This document shows positions 1 to 9,855 of a stretch of 64,000 bases of DNA, in pieces. This DNA is from Dipteris shenzhenensis. Its lineage: Eukaryota; Polypodiophyta; Polypodiopsida; Gleicheniales. The notes under the pieces are model-generated. The model saw only the letters and a program-made list of their open reading frames with translations. It was not told the origin of the DNA and searched no databases. The stretch is taken from the NCBI GenBank assembly GCA_047967505.1, contig CM106540.1; one strand, written 5' to 3'. Each line of letters starts with the position of its first letter. Positions within the stretch are counted from its first letter, which is position 1. The translations under genes were made by a program, and so were the position numbers.

Positions 1-370
1 GAGAGACAAAGATGACATCTTCTAGGCTGAGCTAATGAAAGGTGTTTTTTAACACCATATGGCTTTGAGTTATATGATCTACTTCTTGTACAAATGTGTC
101 ATGCTTTTTTTTAAATGTACTGTAGTTTTTTTTCTAATTTGATTTTTTAAAATCTTACTTTTTGTCTCTTTTAACAACATGAAGTCCTCTTTTTTTAATG
201 TACTCTAGTTTTAATAACATGTCATGTCATTTTTTCTAATTTGCTTTTTTAAAATACTTTTTGACTCAAAGTTTTGTTTTATAAGAGCCCCTTTTTTTGA
301 AATGCTTTATCCAAAATTATCTCACAAAACGAATTTGGACAGTGCACTAGTCCAAAATTAATGAAATAGG
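1..370. other. AT/T-rich intergenic DNA, no gene seen
   Basis: This stretch is T-rich with several T6-T8 runs and two loosely similar segments around 110-180 and 190-260, each with a poly-T block followed by 'aatgtact.tagttt'. No open frame resembles a protein. Its right edge (349-374) is a 26-bp string that recurs exactly at 45406-45431. Copia coding sequence starts at the end of that string, so this block is probably part of another element that truncates the copia copy. Confidence 0.5.
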
Positions 371-985
371 TGTTCTATGCTATTGGATTGGTAAGTCAGT
401 TTATGCAGGCTCCAAGGAAACTGCATTTGGATGTGGCTAGATGCATACTCAGGTATGTGAAGTCCACATTGCAGTATGGACTATTTTATGAGACTGGGGT
501 TCAAATACAGTTGCATGGATACATTAATGCTGATTGGGCTGGTAGTATTTCTGATAGACAATCTACCAGTGGATATGTGTTCTCTTTTGGGAGTGCTGCA
601 GTCACTTGGAGCAGCAAGAAGCAGCCTACAGTTGCCTTGTTGAGACAGAGGTTGAGTACAAGGGTGCAGCAATGGCTGCATGTGAGGTAGCTTGGTTGCA
701 TAAGCTACTTTATGATATGCATCAGTCTTTAGATGGACCAGTTGTCATTTATTGTGACAACATGAGTAGTATACACTTGGCAAATAACCCAATCTATCAT
801 GCCAGAACAAAGCACATTGAGGTGCATTATCACTATATGCAGGATAAGGTTTTACTAGGTCTTATTGATCTAGTTTATGTCAACACAGAGAATTAGGTAG
901 TTGACATATTCACGAAGGCATTGGGCACAGAGAAGCTGCGCAAGTTCAAAGACCTGCTTGGTGTGCAGGAATTGGGATTGAGCTC
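371..985 (+). pseudogene. Ty1/copia pol 3' fragment (end of RT plus RNase H), broken
   Basis: This is the C-terminal part of a Ty1/copia polyprotein. It reads through the region after the RT core ('YAIGLVSQFMQAP') into RNase H ('ADWAGSISDRQSTSGYVF', 'SSKKQPTVA', 'YCDNMSSIHLANNP', 'ARTKHIEVHYHY') and ends with the typical 'VDIFTKALG' tail. RNase H would degrade the RNA strand during reverse transcription in the virus-like particle. It is inactive: the frame shifts near 630, exactly where copia proteins read LSSTEAEYK, and a TAG interrupts it at about 894-896. The 5' side is cut off at about 371, so gag, protease, integrase and most of RT are missing. The downstream purine tract and LTR start are in the expected order. 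The copia RNase H identification is secure; the family is not the same as the 12-17 kb element. Confidence 0.85.
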
Positions 986-994
986 GAGGGGGAG
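986..994 (+). other. Polypurine tract of the plus-strand copia fragment
   Basis: GAGGGGGAG lies directly before TGTTCAGATATC. Second-strand primers of copia elements occupy this position between pol and the 3' LTR. Confidence 0.75.
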
Positions 995-1383
995 TGTTCA
1001 GATATCGAGCTCCACACTCGTGATATGCCAGGGTGACAGTTGTGCATTTATGTCACTGACTTATTAGCTGCAGATGCAGTTGGATGACAGCTATCCTTAT
1101 GTCGTCTAGTTTGTGGCTCAGTTAGTATGCCACCTTAGTTAGCTGAGTTTGGTTTGAGACCCACATATAGGGTTCTTCTATTTCTTTGTACTAGAGTTCT
1201 TTTGGCTTTCACAACTAAGAAGAGGAAAACTATTTTCAGCCTCCACCTTTGTGTGTATTCCCCCATTGTGTATGTGAGAAAGTTGCAAGTGAGACTCCTT
1301 CCTTCTCTCCCACTATCTTCACAATTGGGACCCCCCTCTACTTGGCATTATTTATGGACCACTTGTGTAGCCCTATTATTCAT
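995..1383 (+). mobile_element. Probable 3' LTR of the plus-strand copia fragment (right end uncertain)
   Basis: The sequence opens with TG directly after the polypurine tract. A TATA-like 'acatataggg' at about 1161-1170 is followed by a pyrimidine-rich segment like R-U5. No second LTR is present in the window, so the right end is not defined. A large inverted-repeat element begins at about 1384, which may lie at or inside the LTR end. Confidence 0.5.
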
Positions 1384-1771
1384 TGCAAAATATCAAATCT
1401 AATCATGTAATAAGAAAGATCATAAAATTTGAAGTAATTTTCCTTTTTGGACTACCTCAATCCGAGTTATGCATCAAAACTTATGACCCTTTGAAGTTTT
1501 TTCTCTCTATAGGTGCCCCCCCAAAAAAAAGGCCACGTGGCACAAATTAGACACGTGTATAATTTGATGCAATGTGGCACTTCGGCGACTGAAATGGCAC
1601 GTGGCCCCTTTCTTTTATTTCTTTTATTTTGGGCACTCCACCTATCCAGAGCCAGAACTTCGAAGGGTCATAACTTTTGATGCATAACTCAGATTGAGGC
1701 GGTCCAAAAAGGAAAGTTACTCAAATTTTCAATATATTTCTCATTGCATGCTCAGATTTGAGATTTTGCAA
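1384..1771. mobile_element. Foldback/MITE-like inverted-repeat element with G-box palindromes
   Basis: The left part, from 1384 to about 1543, pairs with the reverse complement of about 1592 to 1771. Matched blocks include 'gcaaaata(c)tcaaatct', 'ttttccttttTGGAC', 'TATGCATCAAAA', 'ATGACCCTT.GAAGTT' and 'ATAGGTG'. The ~50-bp loop and inner arms carry three CACGTG hexamers (1534-1539, 1552-1557, 1598-1603). The element has no coding capacity. The G-box statement is a motif match only; CACGTG is the plant bZIP/bHLH core. Confidence 0.75.
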
Positions 1772-1772
1772 C

Positions 1773-2940
1773 ATATTAAATGTCTATTTCAAGGTACAAA
1801 GTTTTAGACGCATGTATGGGAATGATGATGCAAGATTATTTAAATGTGTGTGCACGCGCGCGTGTGTGTGTGTGTCTGTGTACATGCACACACATTCTCT
1901 CTCTCTCTCTCTCCCAACTACCCTTCAACTCCCTTTTTCTCCCTTCTCACTCTTTCTCTCTTGACATCTTCCTTCTTACCATCCTCTCTCTCTCTCTCTC
2001 TCTTTCTCTCGGCATTTAGGCAATTGGAAAAAACTTGACTCTTGGAAAAAACCTTGGTGCATGGCATTTTGATTATTGAAATGCCACATGGTAGTTTCTT
2101 CAATAGTATAAAGTAACTTTGGATAGCGTACATAATACATCATGGAAATGTATTTAAGAAACTTGCAACACTGTTTGGATTTGCAAAGAAGAGATCAATA
2201 GATACAAAAGAAGTAAAAGTCATTCCGAAATGTAAAGCACTTACAACAAGAGACTAAAATCTCTCTTCACACTCATAATCTTAGAACATCACATTTCAGC
2301 TCTCATACATTTGCAAGTGTGGGATTGAAGAGGTATACCTGACATGTGGTGACCCTTTGTATCAATAAGCACTAAGCTATGTCTAAATATTTCTAAAATA
2401 CTATCTGGATATTATGAAGCTATCAATGGCACACCCATTGGATAGGAATTTGGAACAAATTCTTAAACTTGACCCACCAAAATGAAAAAATGTTAATGCT
2501 TTCCATTTCAAGAGGCAACATCTCCTCAATTCAAGACCATGCTAGACATAGAGTGAAGATCCTAGATTTGAAAACTATTCCTATTCATAGCTTCTTACAT
2601 GGATTATAAAAAAATATTATGAATCTAGTATTATTGTATTCTATAGCAAAATTAAAACTATTTACAAAATATAAAAATATCGTGTTTGTATGTTTCTGTG
2701 TTTAAAAACACAGTTGATGGGTGACTGGTAATAATAAGCTTGGTTAAAAAGAAAAGTTTCAATTATTATTTTGAAAGAAGAAAATTATATTGATCTAAAA
2801 GATTAGTTAGTGAAATGTTTGCTTTTTCAACTCTTTCTGCAAAGGAATTGGCCCATCATTTTCCTTTCTTTCTAGCCTTCCCACTGATTCCACTACACCT
2901 ATCTAGTATTTCCTTTGCTCTAAAATATCACAATTATATT
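1773..2940. repeat. Microsatellite cluster and unassigned intergenic DNA
   Basis: From 1850 to 2010 there is a run of (GC), (GT), (CA) and (CT) microsatellites. The rest, 2040-2940, is AT-rich with no protein similarity and no obvious repeat. Short open frames here are SSR translations. Confidence 0.6.
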
Positions 2941-2949
2941 AACAAACTC

Positions 2950-4325
2950 TGATATTATTTGTGCTGCAAATGACTATAAATAAAAATTCTATTGTTCATC
3001 ATCATTACACTCTGTATGTATTGTTAACTATCTATGCATCTCCTTCTTCTTCTTTTGCAACCACATTCACTGTTTTAGCTCCCACTTTAGATTTTGATAC
3101 TCTAATTACCTCTTACTCCTTGGATGTTTTGAATTCCTCCTCTATAAACTAAGAATCCCCTAGCTCAGACATAGATACTGCCAATATAATCTATTTAGAT
3201 TTTTTCTCTAAATACAATTTCTTCTGCAGCACTTCCAATTGCTCCTTTAGCATGGTTACTCAATTTGATTCTACAGTCTTAATGTGCTCTCCAAATGGTC
3301 GTTTTAGTGTGATCAATAGTTTCTCTTTGATATCCAACAACATCTTGGTCATGTAGTCATATAGTCTCCTCTACAATTCTTCCACACTTTTACTACTCTT
3401 AAACATACCCTCTATTTCTAGTGTGTCTTCCTCATTTATTACTCTAATCTCAGTTTCCACTTCTATCAATGCATGCACCCTAGCCTGCAAGATTGTGTTC
3501 CTAGTAGACAGCTTTGAATTTCCCTCCATCAAGACATTCAATAGTTTTGTCAAAGTACTTTTGACATCTACCAACCACTTCTGGACATCCTCAACAATAT
3601 TGGTTTTCAAAATTACCAAGTTTTGCACCTTTTCTATTTTCTCCAAGCTCTGTGCACTCTCATGTTGCAGCTCTCCCACAATTAACATGCTAGTTTCTTC
3701 TCTATCTTGAGCTTCCTTCTATTATTGTAGCAATTGGCTCCTCTCCTAAGTCCACATGGTTTTTTCATCTATGAGTTGTCTTACTTCAGTCTACAATCTA
3801 GTTATCTTGTTGTGCATGTTCTTTTTAAACTTCTCGTGGACCCTCCCTGAATGACCTATGCACTTATCGTTCTATTTCCAATTTTTCCATCAACATCTTC
3901 TCATGCTAGGATTTTATCCTTTGCTACTACTGAAATCTAGTCAAAATCTTAAATGAAGTAGCTATTTGGCTCACTATCAAATCAACCTGCTCCTTAGAGA
4001 TTTCTTCTGTTGCTCCTAATCTTGAAGGTATATTTTGAAAATTTATCTTGGGAAGCTTAAAAATTGATATTTGCTACTGTTGTACTTGCTCTTTATCTAG
4101 TGAAGGGATTAAGATAAAGTCTTGACACTTTGTTGCTTGATATTTTCTCACTGTTCTAATAGGCCTTTCTTCAACTGGATTAGTATTTTTCTTCTCACTC
4201 TCCTGATCTATAAACAATGCCTCCCTTTGTTTAGGTCATGATTCTAAAATTTCCATCCCCTTTTCTTCCTTGGTCTTTGATTTGATAGCTCCCTACTTGA
4301 ACCTCAACTTCATAAGCTTCCAAGT
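2950..4325 (-). pseudogene. Decayed coiled-coil protein gene, family not recognised
   Basis: Read from 4325 down to 2950, one long run of protein-like sequence can be followed despite many stops. It begins with a basic region ('LMKLRFK') and an acidic/charged segment ('QESEKKNTNPVEERPIRT'). Next come 'SLDKEQVQQ' and 'SKEQVDLIVSQIATSF', then a coiled-coil ('HEKFKKNMHNKITRL', 'EVRQLIDEKTMWT', 'GELQHESAQSLEKIEK'). It ends with 'RRLYDYMTKMLLDIKEK' and 'LKEQLEVLQKKLYLEKK'. The best surviving open frame is 3371-3688. Many breaks are TAG codons where Q or W would fit, as expected from C-to-T decay. The composition suits a gag-like or structural transposon protein, but no zinc knuckle, protease or RT is visible. 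I do not assign a function. Confidence 0.4.
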
Positions 4326-4450
4326 TGTGGGGTTAGTAGTACAAGGTGGGCTTAGTACTACAAGGTGGAATGGGAGTACATGCTCTACATCAACTTCCTT
4401 GTGGGGTTAGTAGTACAAGGTGGAATGGGAGTACCTACTCTACACTCTTT
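4326..4450. repeat. Short tandem duplication (about 75 bp, 2 copies)
   Basis: The segment with 'gtggggttagtagtac' and 'ggaatgggagtac' occurs at about 4326-4395 and again at about 4402-4445, with small differences. It lies just upstream, on the minus strand, of the decayed coiled-coil gene. Confidence 0.55.
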
Positions 4451-5746
4451 TATATGACCGCTCTATGTCTTGGTCTGTGTATCTAATTTCCTTCATTGCT
4501 GCTCGTCCTTATTTTGTTAGTGGTGCTAGTCTATGTGGGTTGGGTACATCTTCCCTTCCTCTCAAAGTTCTTTCTGGATCTGTGACTGTACTAGCATATT
4601 CAAAAAGACCTGTCAGCATTTGCCTTAGCTTAGACTGTGTCACACTTCTTCTCTCTTTGCAACAAACTTCCACCATGATCCTTGCATGCTATGTGGGGCC
4701 CAATTGTATTTGCATCCTTTTTTTGTAGATAGAATAAGGGAATAATTTAATTCCAACATGTAATCATACTTAGTCATAAACATAATTCTTTCTAGAAACC
4801 ATAAGAACTATTTGTGTCTTATTGTACTCAAAAAATTATTCTTGATCACGTAATAAAACCTAGTTGTTTGTGGCATTCCAAAATCTACTACCATCTATTG
4901 TGAGGTACATTTCATTTATGACCTCATGGGTGCATCTAGGTACTACCATAAATTGAACACTTGAGAAATAACCTGCTCCATTACCCAAACACCTGGTTCT
5001 ACAAATCCCCTAGACTCTTGCAAGGGAGCAACCTACTCATCGTCCTACATATTTATCTACCACTTCCACCAGTGACAGTTTGCGCTATCCCTCCAATTCC
5101 ATCTTCTTTAACCATACTAGGTTCTCAGATACATCATCACCCAAATAAACAAAATTATTGCGGATTATTTGGGTAATATATCCTTCTTAGGAGAAACATT
5201 GTAATCTTGGAAATATTTTGCATAAAGAAGGGCCATTTTTAAAGAAATTTTATAAGTGCTTTACTCATGACTTTCTAAAATGACCCAAAAAATCCATATT
5301 TTTGCAAACTCAAATAACAAAACAGTTCCAAGAAATAACATGACTTTCGAAATCAAATAGATTCAACATAATCATGAATCCTATATGGAAAGGTAATTGT
5401 GCTATTATTGGAAGTAAGGATCAAAGACTTTCTAGAGCATCATTATCATTGGTTGCATTGGTTTCATCCCCAGATGAAGTGGAAGAAGCATCTTCCTCTA
5501 CAATATCAATACTAACATTTACGTAAATGCCAAACATCAAGTCAAACACTTTTAGAAGTTAAATTTGACATTCTTGAAGGAGTTGAAGCTCAAACTCGAT
5601 GCAAGACATCGACTACAAGCTTAAAGGTGATGCCCAACAGCAATTCAAATCTTCAACTTGATGTTTGTGAGAGATATCAACAATGGAAGCGGAATGAACA
5701 AGGTGAGAGAGAGGGAGAGCCAAAAGAGAGAGTCACACAAGTTTCT
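4451..5746. other. Intergenic DNA, nothing recognised
   Basis: No coherent coding frame on either strand and no strong repeat. Near the right end (5580-5670) are several 'catcgagtt / aactcgatg'-type words that become a denser repeat at 7.9-8.0 and 9.6-9.85 kb. Confidence 0.45.
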
Positions 5747-5806
5747 GGTGGGTGCAGAACACCCTTATCTTCTATGTCATGCATATATAGATGTGTTTGA
5801 GTATTG
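5747..5806 (-). repeat. Terminal direct repeat (probable LTR remnant), left copy
   Basis: About 60 bp starting 'ggtgggtgca' and ending 'gtgtttgagtattg' is repeated in the same orientation at 7833-7892 (about 85% identical by eye). The two copies bracket the minus-strand copia remnant, so they are most simply read as parts of its LTRs. Read on the minus strand, the copy carries a TATA-like 'tatatatgcat'. Confidence 0.5.
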
Positions 5807-5879
5807 GGAAGAACAACCAATGAGCATACTATCCCATTCCCATCAATACATGACAATACTCAAACCGCTAACTAGGTAG

Positions 5880-6354
5880 ACTCTTCGTTAGCATATCTAC
5901 AAGTTATCATCTATATGAACCTTGACAAGCTCTATGCGCTTGTCCTCAAGTGCCTCTCTGATAAAATGGTACCTGACCTCAATATTTTTTGTCTTTGCAT
6001 GAAAGATTGTGGATCTCGTGCTAGCTGAATAGCACTCATGGAATCACTATGCAATGTTGGTACACCTGTATGAATCCCCAAATATCTCACTAGTTGATCA
6101 AGCCATATAGCCTCCTTGCAACCCTTTGTGGCTTCAACATACTCAGCCTCTGTGGTAGACAAAACAATGCACTTTTGTGCATGAGACATCCACAACACTG
6201 CACCCCCTGCAAAGGTGAACACATAACTAGAAGTGGATCTCCTGCTATCCACATCCCTGCATAGTTTGAATCTATGTACCCAAATACAAGCATCTCTCCT
6301 CTTCCAAAGTAGATACACATCTCCTTGGTACCCTTCATGTACCTCATGATTCAC
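5880..6354 (-). pseudogene. Copia RNase H fragment of the 5.9-7.8 kb element
   Basis: This is the C-terminal RNase H of a Ty1/copia polyprotein. Visible pieces in order are 'MRYMKGTKEMCIYFG', 'GYIDSNYAG', 'DSRRSTSSYVFTFAGGAV', 'LSTTEAEYVEATKGCKEA', 'LHSDSMSAIQLARDP' and, in a shifted frame, 'DMLTKSLPS'. The domain is split between two frames near 6240-6270, and a further shift lies near 5900-5960. It would have degraded template RNA during cDNA synthesis. No polypurine tract is visible after the stop, so the 3' end is probably rearranged. Confidence 0.85.
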
Positions 6355-7109
6355 TTAACTTTCTCCCAATGACTCTTTCCTGGATTATCCATATACCGGC
6401 TAACAACTCCCACTGCAATTGCAATGTCCTGTCTAGTAGCTATCATAGCATATATAAGACTTCCAACTGCTGATGCATAAGGAACCTTAACCATCATGGC
6501 CCTCTCCTCATCTGATTTGGGACTATTATCCTCACTCAGTTTCACATATGGAGGCAATGGAGTACTTACTGCCTTCCCCCCCTCCATATTGAAACGTTCC
6601 AACACTTTTGTAACATACTCCTTATGTGAAAGCCAAAGGAGTTTCCTACTCCAGTCATGCGTGATGCGCATACCAAGAATATCACTTGCAAGTACCAAAT
6701 CCTTCATGTCAAAGGCCTCATGCAAATTGGACTTCAATGCATCAAGCTCATAAGTGCTCTTGCTATCCAATATCATATCATCCACATAAAGTTCCAGGAG
6801 TATCAAGCTATTATCCTTAGGCCTATTAATGTAGAGGCAATGATCAATCTCACTTCTTCAGAAACCCTGGGATCGAATGAAAGCATCAAACTTGTGATAC
6901 CATTTTCTAGGCACTTGCTTAAGGCCATAGAGACTCTTTTTTAGCTTGCAAACCAAATGCTCTTTGCCCTTTTCTTCAAAGCCTTCCGGCTGTACCATGT
7001 AAATTTCCTCATGCAAATCCCCATGCAAGAAACCTATCTTGACATCCATCTGCATAAGCTCCATATCCTCTGTTGCCACAAGTCCAAGTACACATCTAAG
7101 TGTAGTCAT
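6351..7109 (-). pseudogene. Copia reverse transcriptase fragment of the 5.9-7.8 kb element
   Basis: RT blocks follow in order: 'MDVKIGFLHGDLHEEIYM' (canonical DVK.AFL.G.L), 'VQPEGF', 'LKKSLYGLKQVPRKWY', then 'LLELYVDDMIL' with the catalytic YVDD intact, 'LGMRI', and 'YASAVGSLIYAM'. A nonsense/shift near 6858 separates fingers and palm. The stretch just before 'MTTLRCVLGLVA' lacks the usual integrase C-terminus; it joins protease/gag-pre-integrase sequence directly. RT would copy element RNA into cDNA, but here it lies in a deletion derivative. Confidence 0.88.
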
Positions 7110-7129
7110 CTAGTTGACCCACTGAAAAG

Positions 7130-7831
7130 AGACTTAGTTATTGCAACAACATGATCAGACACCCCTGATACATGTAAGGGATACAAAGTCCCACACTTGG
7201 CACCCCTAGTCAAAACCATAGAGCCGTTCTAAATTTTCCAACTCTAAAAGACAAAAGTGGTATGAAAACTAGCATCATCTAGCTGACCCACTGAAATGAG
7301 ACTCTTGGTCAACTTAGGCACATAACAAATGTAGACCCATTTGCACACAACTAGTCTTTCCACTATCATAAGTGGAGTACCATTCCCTATGGGGAGTAAC
7401 ATGGAATGAAGCACCATAATCCAAAATCCAATCCTGGGAATATGCATCATCTGAAGTGGTAAACAAGTCTGTAAGTAGACTAGACATGAAGAGAATGTCA
7501 TTGTCACTAGCATTAATCTCAGGCTTTGATCTTTATTTTTCCTTTGTCCTCCCTTGGACTCTCTTCCTTCTTATTTGCACCCCAATTTGCATTCTTTTTC
7601 TTATCTTTTTGCTCTCTTTTCAGCTTGTAGCAATCCTTTTGCATGTGGCCCTTCTTACCACAGTGGTAACACTCAATGTTCCATGCCTTGGATTTGCTAC
7701 GAGACTTCCCTCTTTCTTAGGACTTCCCCCTAAACTGCACATTTAAGGCTACATCCTGCTTGTTGCCATCCATAGACTTCCATCTAATCTCCTTGGCCAA
7801 CAAGCTACCCACAACATCACCAAACTTCAGT
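7130..7831 (-). pseudogene. Copia gag zinc knuckle, protease and gag-pre-integrase remnant
   Basis: Reading downward from 7831, late gag ('LKFGDVVGSLLAKEIRWKS') is followed by the nucleocapsid knuckle 'CYHCGKKGHMQKDC' (CX2CX4HX4C, about 7630-7675). A basic linker comes next, then the protease site 'WILDYGASFHVT' at about 7400-7440, where the usual catalytic D-S/T-G reads D-Y-G. 'VPKLTKSLISVGQLDD' and 'LYPLHVSG' mark the gag-pre-integrase region. RT sequence then starts at about 7109 with no integrase. The gag N-terminus is also missing: at 7832 the sequence changes abruptly to the terminal repeat. Several stops are present. This is a non-autonomous internal-deletion copy. Confidence 0.82.
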
Positions 7832-7832
7832 T

Positions 7833-7892
7833 GGTGGGTGCAAAATACCCCAATCTTCTATGTCATCCATTTATATATGTGTTTGAGTATTG
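7833..7892 (-). repeat. Terminal direct repeat (probable LTR remnant), right copy
   Basis: Same-orientation partner of the repeat at 5747-5806. It abuts truncated gag coding sequence at 7831/7833, so any 5' leader and the gag N-terminus have been deleted. Confidence 0.5.
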
Positions 7893-8140
7893 TATATAAC
7901 TGGGGTTAAGGTACAGGGCCTTTAACCCATAGTTTGATGTCATTACGTCAAAGCTTCAACTCGATGTTTGACATCTAGTTTAAGCTTGCACTCAATATAT
8001 GACATCGAGTTCAAGATTGAACTCCTATCAAATGATATTCTTCCAATAAATTTATATGTGCTTATAAGGACTTGGGGAACTAGTGCCTATGAGTAAAGTT
8101 ATCCTTTATCTCGACGTTTTGCATTGACACAACAAGTCAC
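7893..8140. other. Intergenic DNA with 'cATCGAGTT' dyad words
   Basis: Contains 'aactcgatgtttgacatctagttt' type words, short inverted pairs related to the denser block at 9.59-9.85 kb. No gene seen. Confidence 0.4.
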
Positions 8141-8493
8141 CTCTTCCAAGAAGAAAGCAACAGTCATTTTGATCATAACTTTTGATACCAAACTTTGATT
8201 GATGAGTTTGTTAATGGGTTGGAAATCTTGAATTTATATCTACAACTTTGTAAAAAAGTTCAAAATCTAAATCCATGATCAATTAGATTGAAATTTAATT
8301 TACACAATCTAAGTCTCCTCTTTGAGGAAAAAAGCAGCACTCACTATTTTGATCATAACTTTTTGTCCCGAAATCAAATTTCAAATATTTTTTATGCATT
8401 AGAAATATTTAATTTCTATCTAAAACTTTGTAGAAAAAATCAAAAAATAACTCCATGATCTATTAGGCTGAAAATTTGATTTACACAATCTAT

Positions 8494-8501
8494 GTCTCCT
8501 C
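8494..8501. other. Target-site duplication, left (GTCTCCTC)
   Basis: Identical to 8749-8756 and flanking the TIR element. The un-interrupted sister units of the surrounding tandem repeat show the same word once, supporting insertion. Confidence 0.8.
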
Positions 8502-8748
8502 CTCGGGGGGGTCACTCATCATATGTAACCCTATCACGTGAGTTCAACAGAAGGAATTTTTTTATTTCTAAAATTTACAGAAATAAATATACATAAGGGA
8601 CTATTTAAAATAGTTTTGGAAAAAATTTACAGATTTGTATAGAAAAGGGGTACATTTTATTAATGAAATTTTTTACAGATAAGGGACCTTAAATATAGGC
8701 CTTGAACGCACGTGATATAGACGGTTTATACATAGTGACCCCCCCGAG
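8502..8748. mobile_element. 247-bp MITE-like TIR element with 8-bp TSD
   Basis: The ends are perfect 15-bp inverted repeats (CTCGGGGGGGTCACT at 8502-8516; reverse complement at 8734-8748). The imperfect pairing extends to about 44 bp and includes 'TATCACGTG' on both sides. It is flanked by GTCTCCTC on both sides. It has no coding capacity. An 8-bp TSD is typical of hAT and a few other class II superfamilies. The G-run terminus is not a classic hAT end, so I leave the superfamily open. Confidence 0.82.
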
Positions 8749-8932
8749 GTCTCCTCTTCCAAGAAAAAGTAGCATTCACTATTTTGATCATAACTTTTGC
8801 TCCCAAACTCCGATTAGGGATCTTTTTTATGTGTTAGAAAGTTTGAATTGATATCTACAACTTTGTAGAAGAGGTAAAAATCTCAATCCATCATCATTTA
8901 GGTTTGAAGATGTGCTTAAGGGATGTCCTTAC

Positions 8933-9087
8933 ATGAAAATCGGGTGCAAAAGTACTTTAGTTTTCACTTTTGCATCAAGTTAACCTCCACCTCGATGTTT
9001 TGCATCAAGTTGGAGGAAAACATTGGGTTGTAGGTTAAATTGATGCAAAAGTGAAAAATAAAGTACTTTCACACCCAATTTTCACTT
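8933..9087. mobile_element. Small hairpin (foldback) element
   Basis: The left arm, about 8933-8991 ('gggtgcaaaagtactttag', 'cacttttgcatcaagtta'), pairs with about 9029-9087. The loop is about 37 bp and includes 'cctcgatgttttgcatcaag'. The arms are around 85-90% complementary by eye. No TSD could be fixed. Confidence 0.65.
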
Positions 9088-9590
9088 ATAGAGAGATTTT
9101 TGCATGCTTTTTGCCATCGCCTTCTCCATCTTCATGCACCTCTTGGTTGCGCTATCCCCCTTGCCCCTAGCTACACCATCACATCCATTTATTGAATGTG
9201 GCATCCTCTATTATTTATTCCATCCCCTTTTCACCCCTACGCTAGCCTTTTCTCATTGTGCCTACTTGCCCCTGCACCCCTACACCCACTACGCCAGTGC
9301 TTGCCATGTGCTCTTGTGCCCCTGCTTGCCTTGTGCTCCTAGGTCCCTGATTGCCCTATGCCTCTACACCCATACCCCGTGTGTCCCCTAGCTACACCCT
9401 TTATCATTACCTAGCTACGTCCCTCCACCCCATGGTTATACCCCTTGGTTGTGCCACTAGTTTGATTATAATATTATACGCATGGAAAATATATAATATC
9501 TCTTTGTAAATCAAATTATGAAACAATTACAATTGAATATTATATTCATGCTTGAACTTGAGTTTGGGCATCCAATTTAAGATTTAACTT
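9088..9590. other. C/T-rich low-complexity stretch, no gene supported
   Basis: Repeated words such as 'gcccctgc', 'ccctagctacac' and 'gtgcccct' give open frames of 95 codons with no protein-like pattern. I read it as a degenerate minisatellite. Confidence 0.5.
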
Positions 9591-9855
9591 GATGTTCAAC
9601 ATCAAATTCAATTTTTTACATCAAGTCTAGGCTTTAACTTGATGCAAAACATCAAATTAAACCTTCAGCTTGATGTTTTACATCAAGTATGAGCTTCAAT
9701 TTGATGTTTTGCATCAAGTTAAAGCTACAAAATTGTGATGCTTTTACATGAAGTCAAGGCTTCAAGTTGATACAAAACATCAAATTGAACTTCAACTTGA
9801 TGTTTTACATCAAGTTTAAGCTTCAATTTGATGTTTTTCATTGAGTTGAAGCTGA
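9591..9855. repeat. Palindromic minisatellite: TTGATGT..ACATCAAG motif
   Basis: About eight alternating words of the type 'cttgatgttttacatcaag', spaced roughly 28-36 bp. Each word is itself a short dyad. Weaker copies occur at 5.59-5.67, 7.93-8.02 and 8.97-9.03 kb. Confidence 0.7.

Larger units (their letters stand above)
8141..8933. repeat. Tandem repeat, about 180-bp unit, 3 copies
   Basis: Units begin near 8141, 8313 and 8749. Each carries 'ttttgatcataactttt', then 'ctacaactttgta' (or a variant) and a 'caatcta(a/t)gtctcctc' boundary. The second and third units are separated by the 247-bp element at 8502-8748. Once that is removed, the spacing stays near 180 bp. Confidence 0.75.

Noticed and set aside
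9104-9391. 95-codon Cys/Pro/His-rich frame as a small secreted peptide
   Set aside because: Low-complexity 'gcccctgc' repeats drive the composition; no cleavage-site logic, no conserved spacing, no splice or promoter support.
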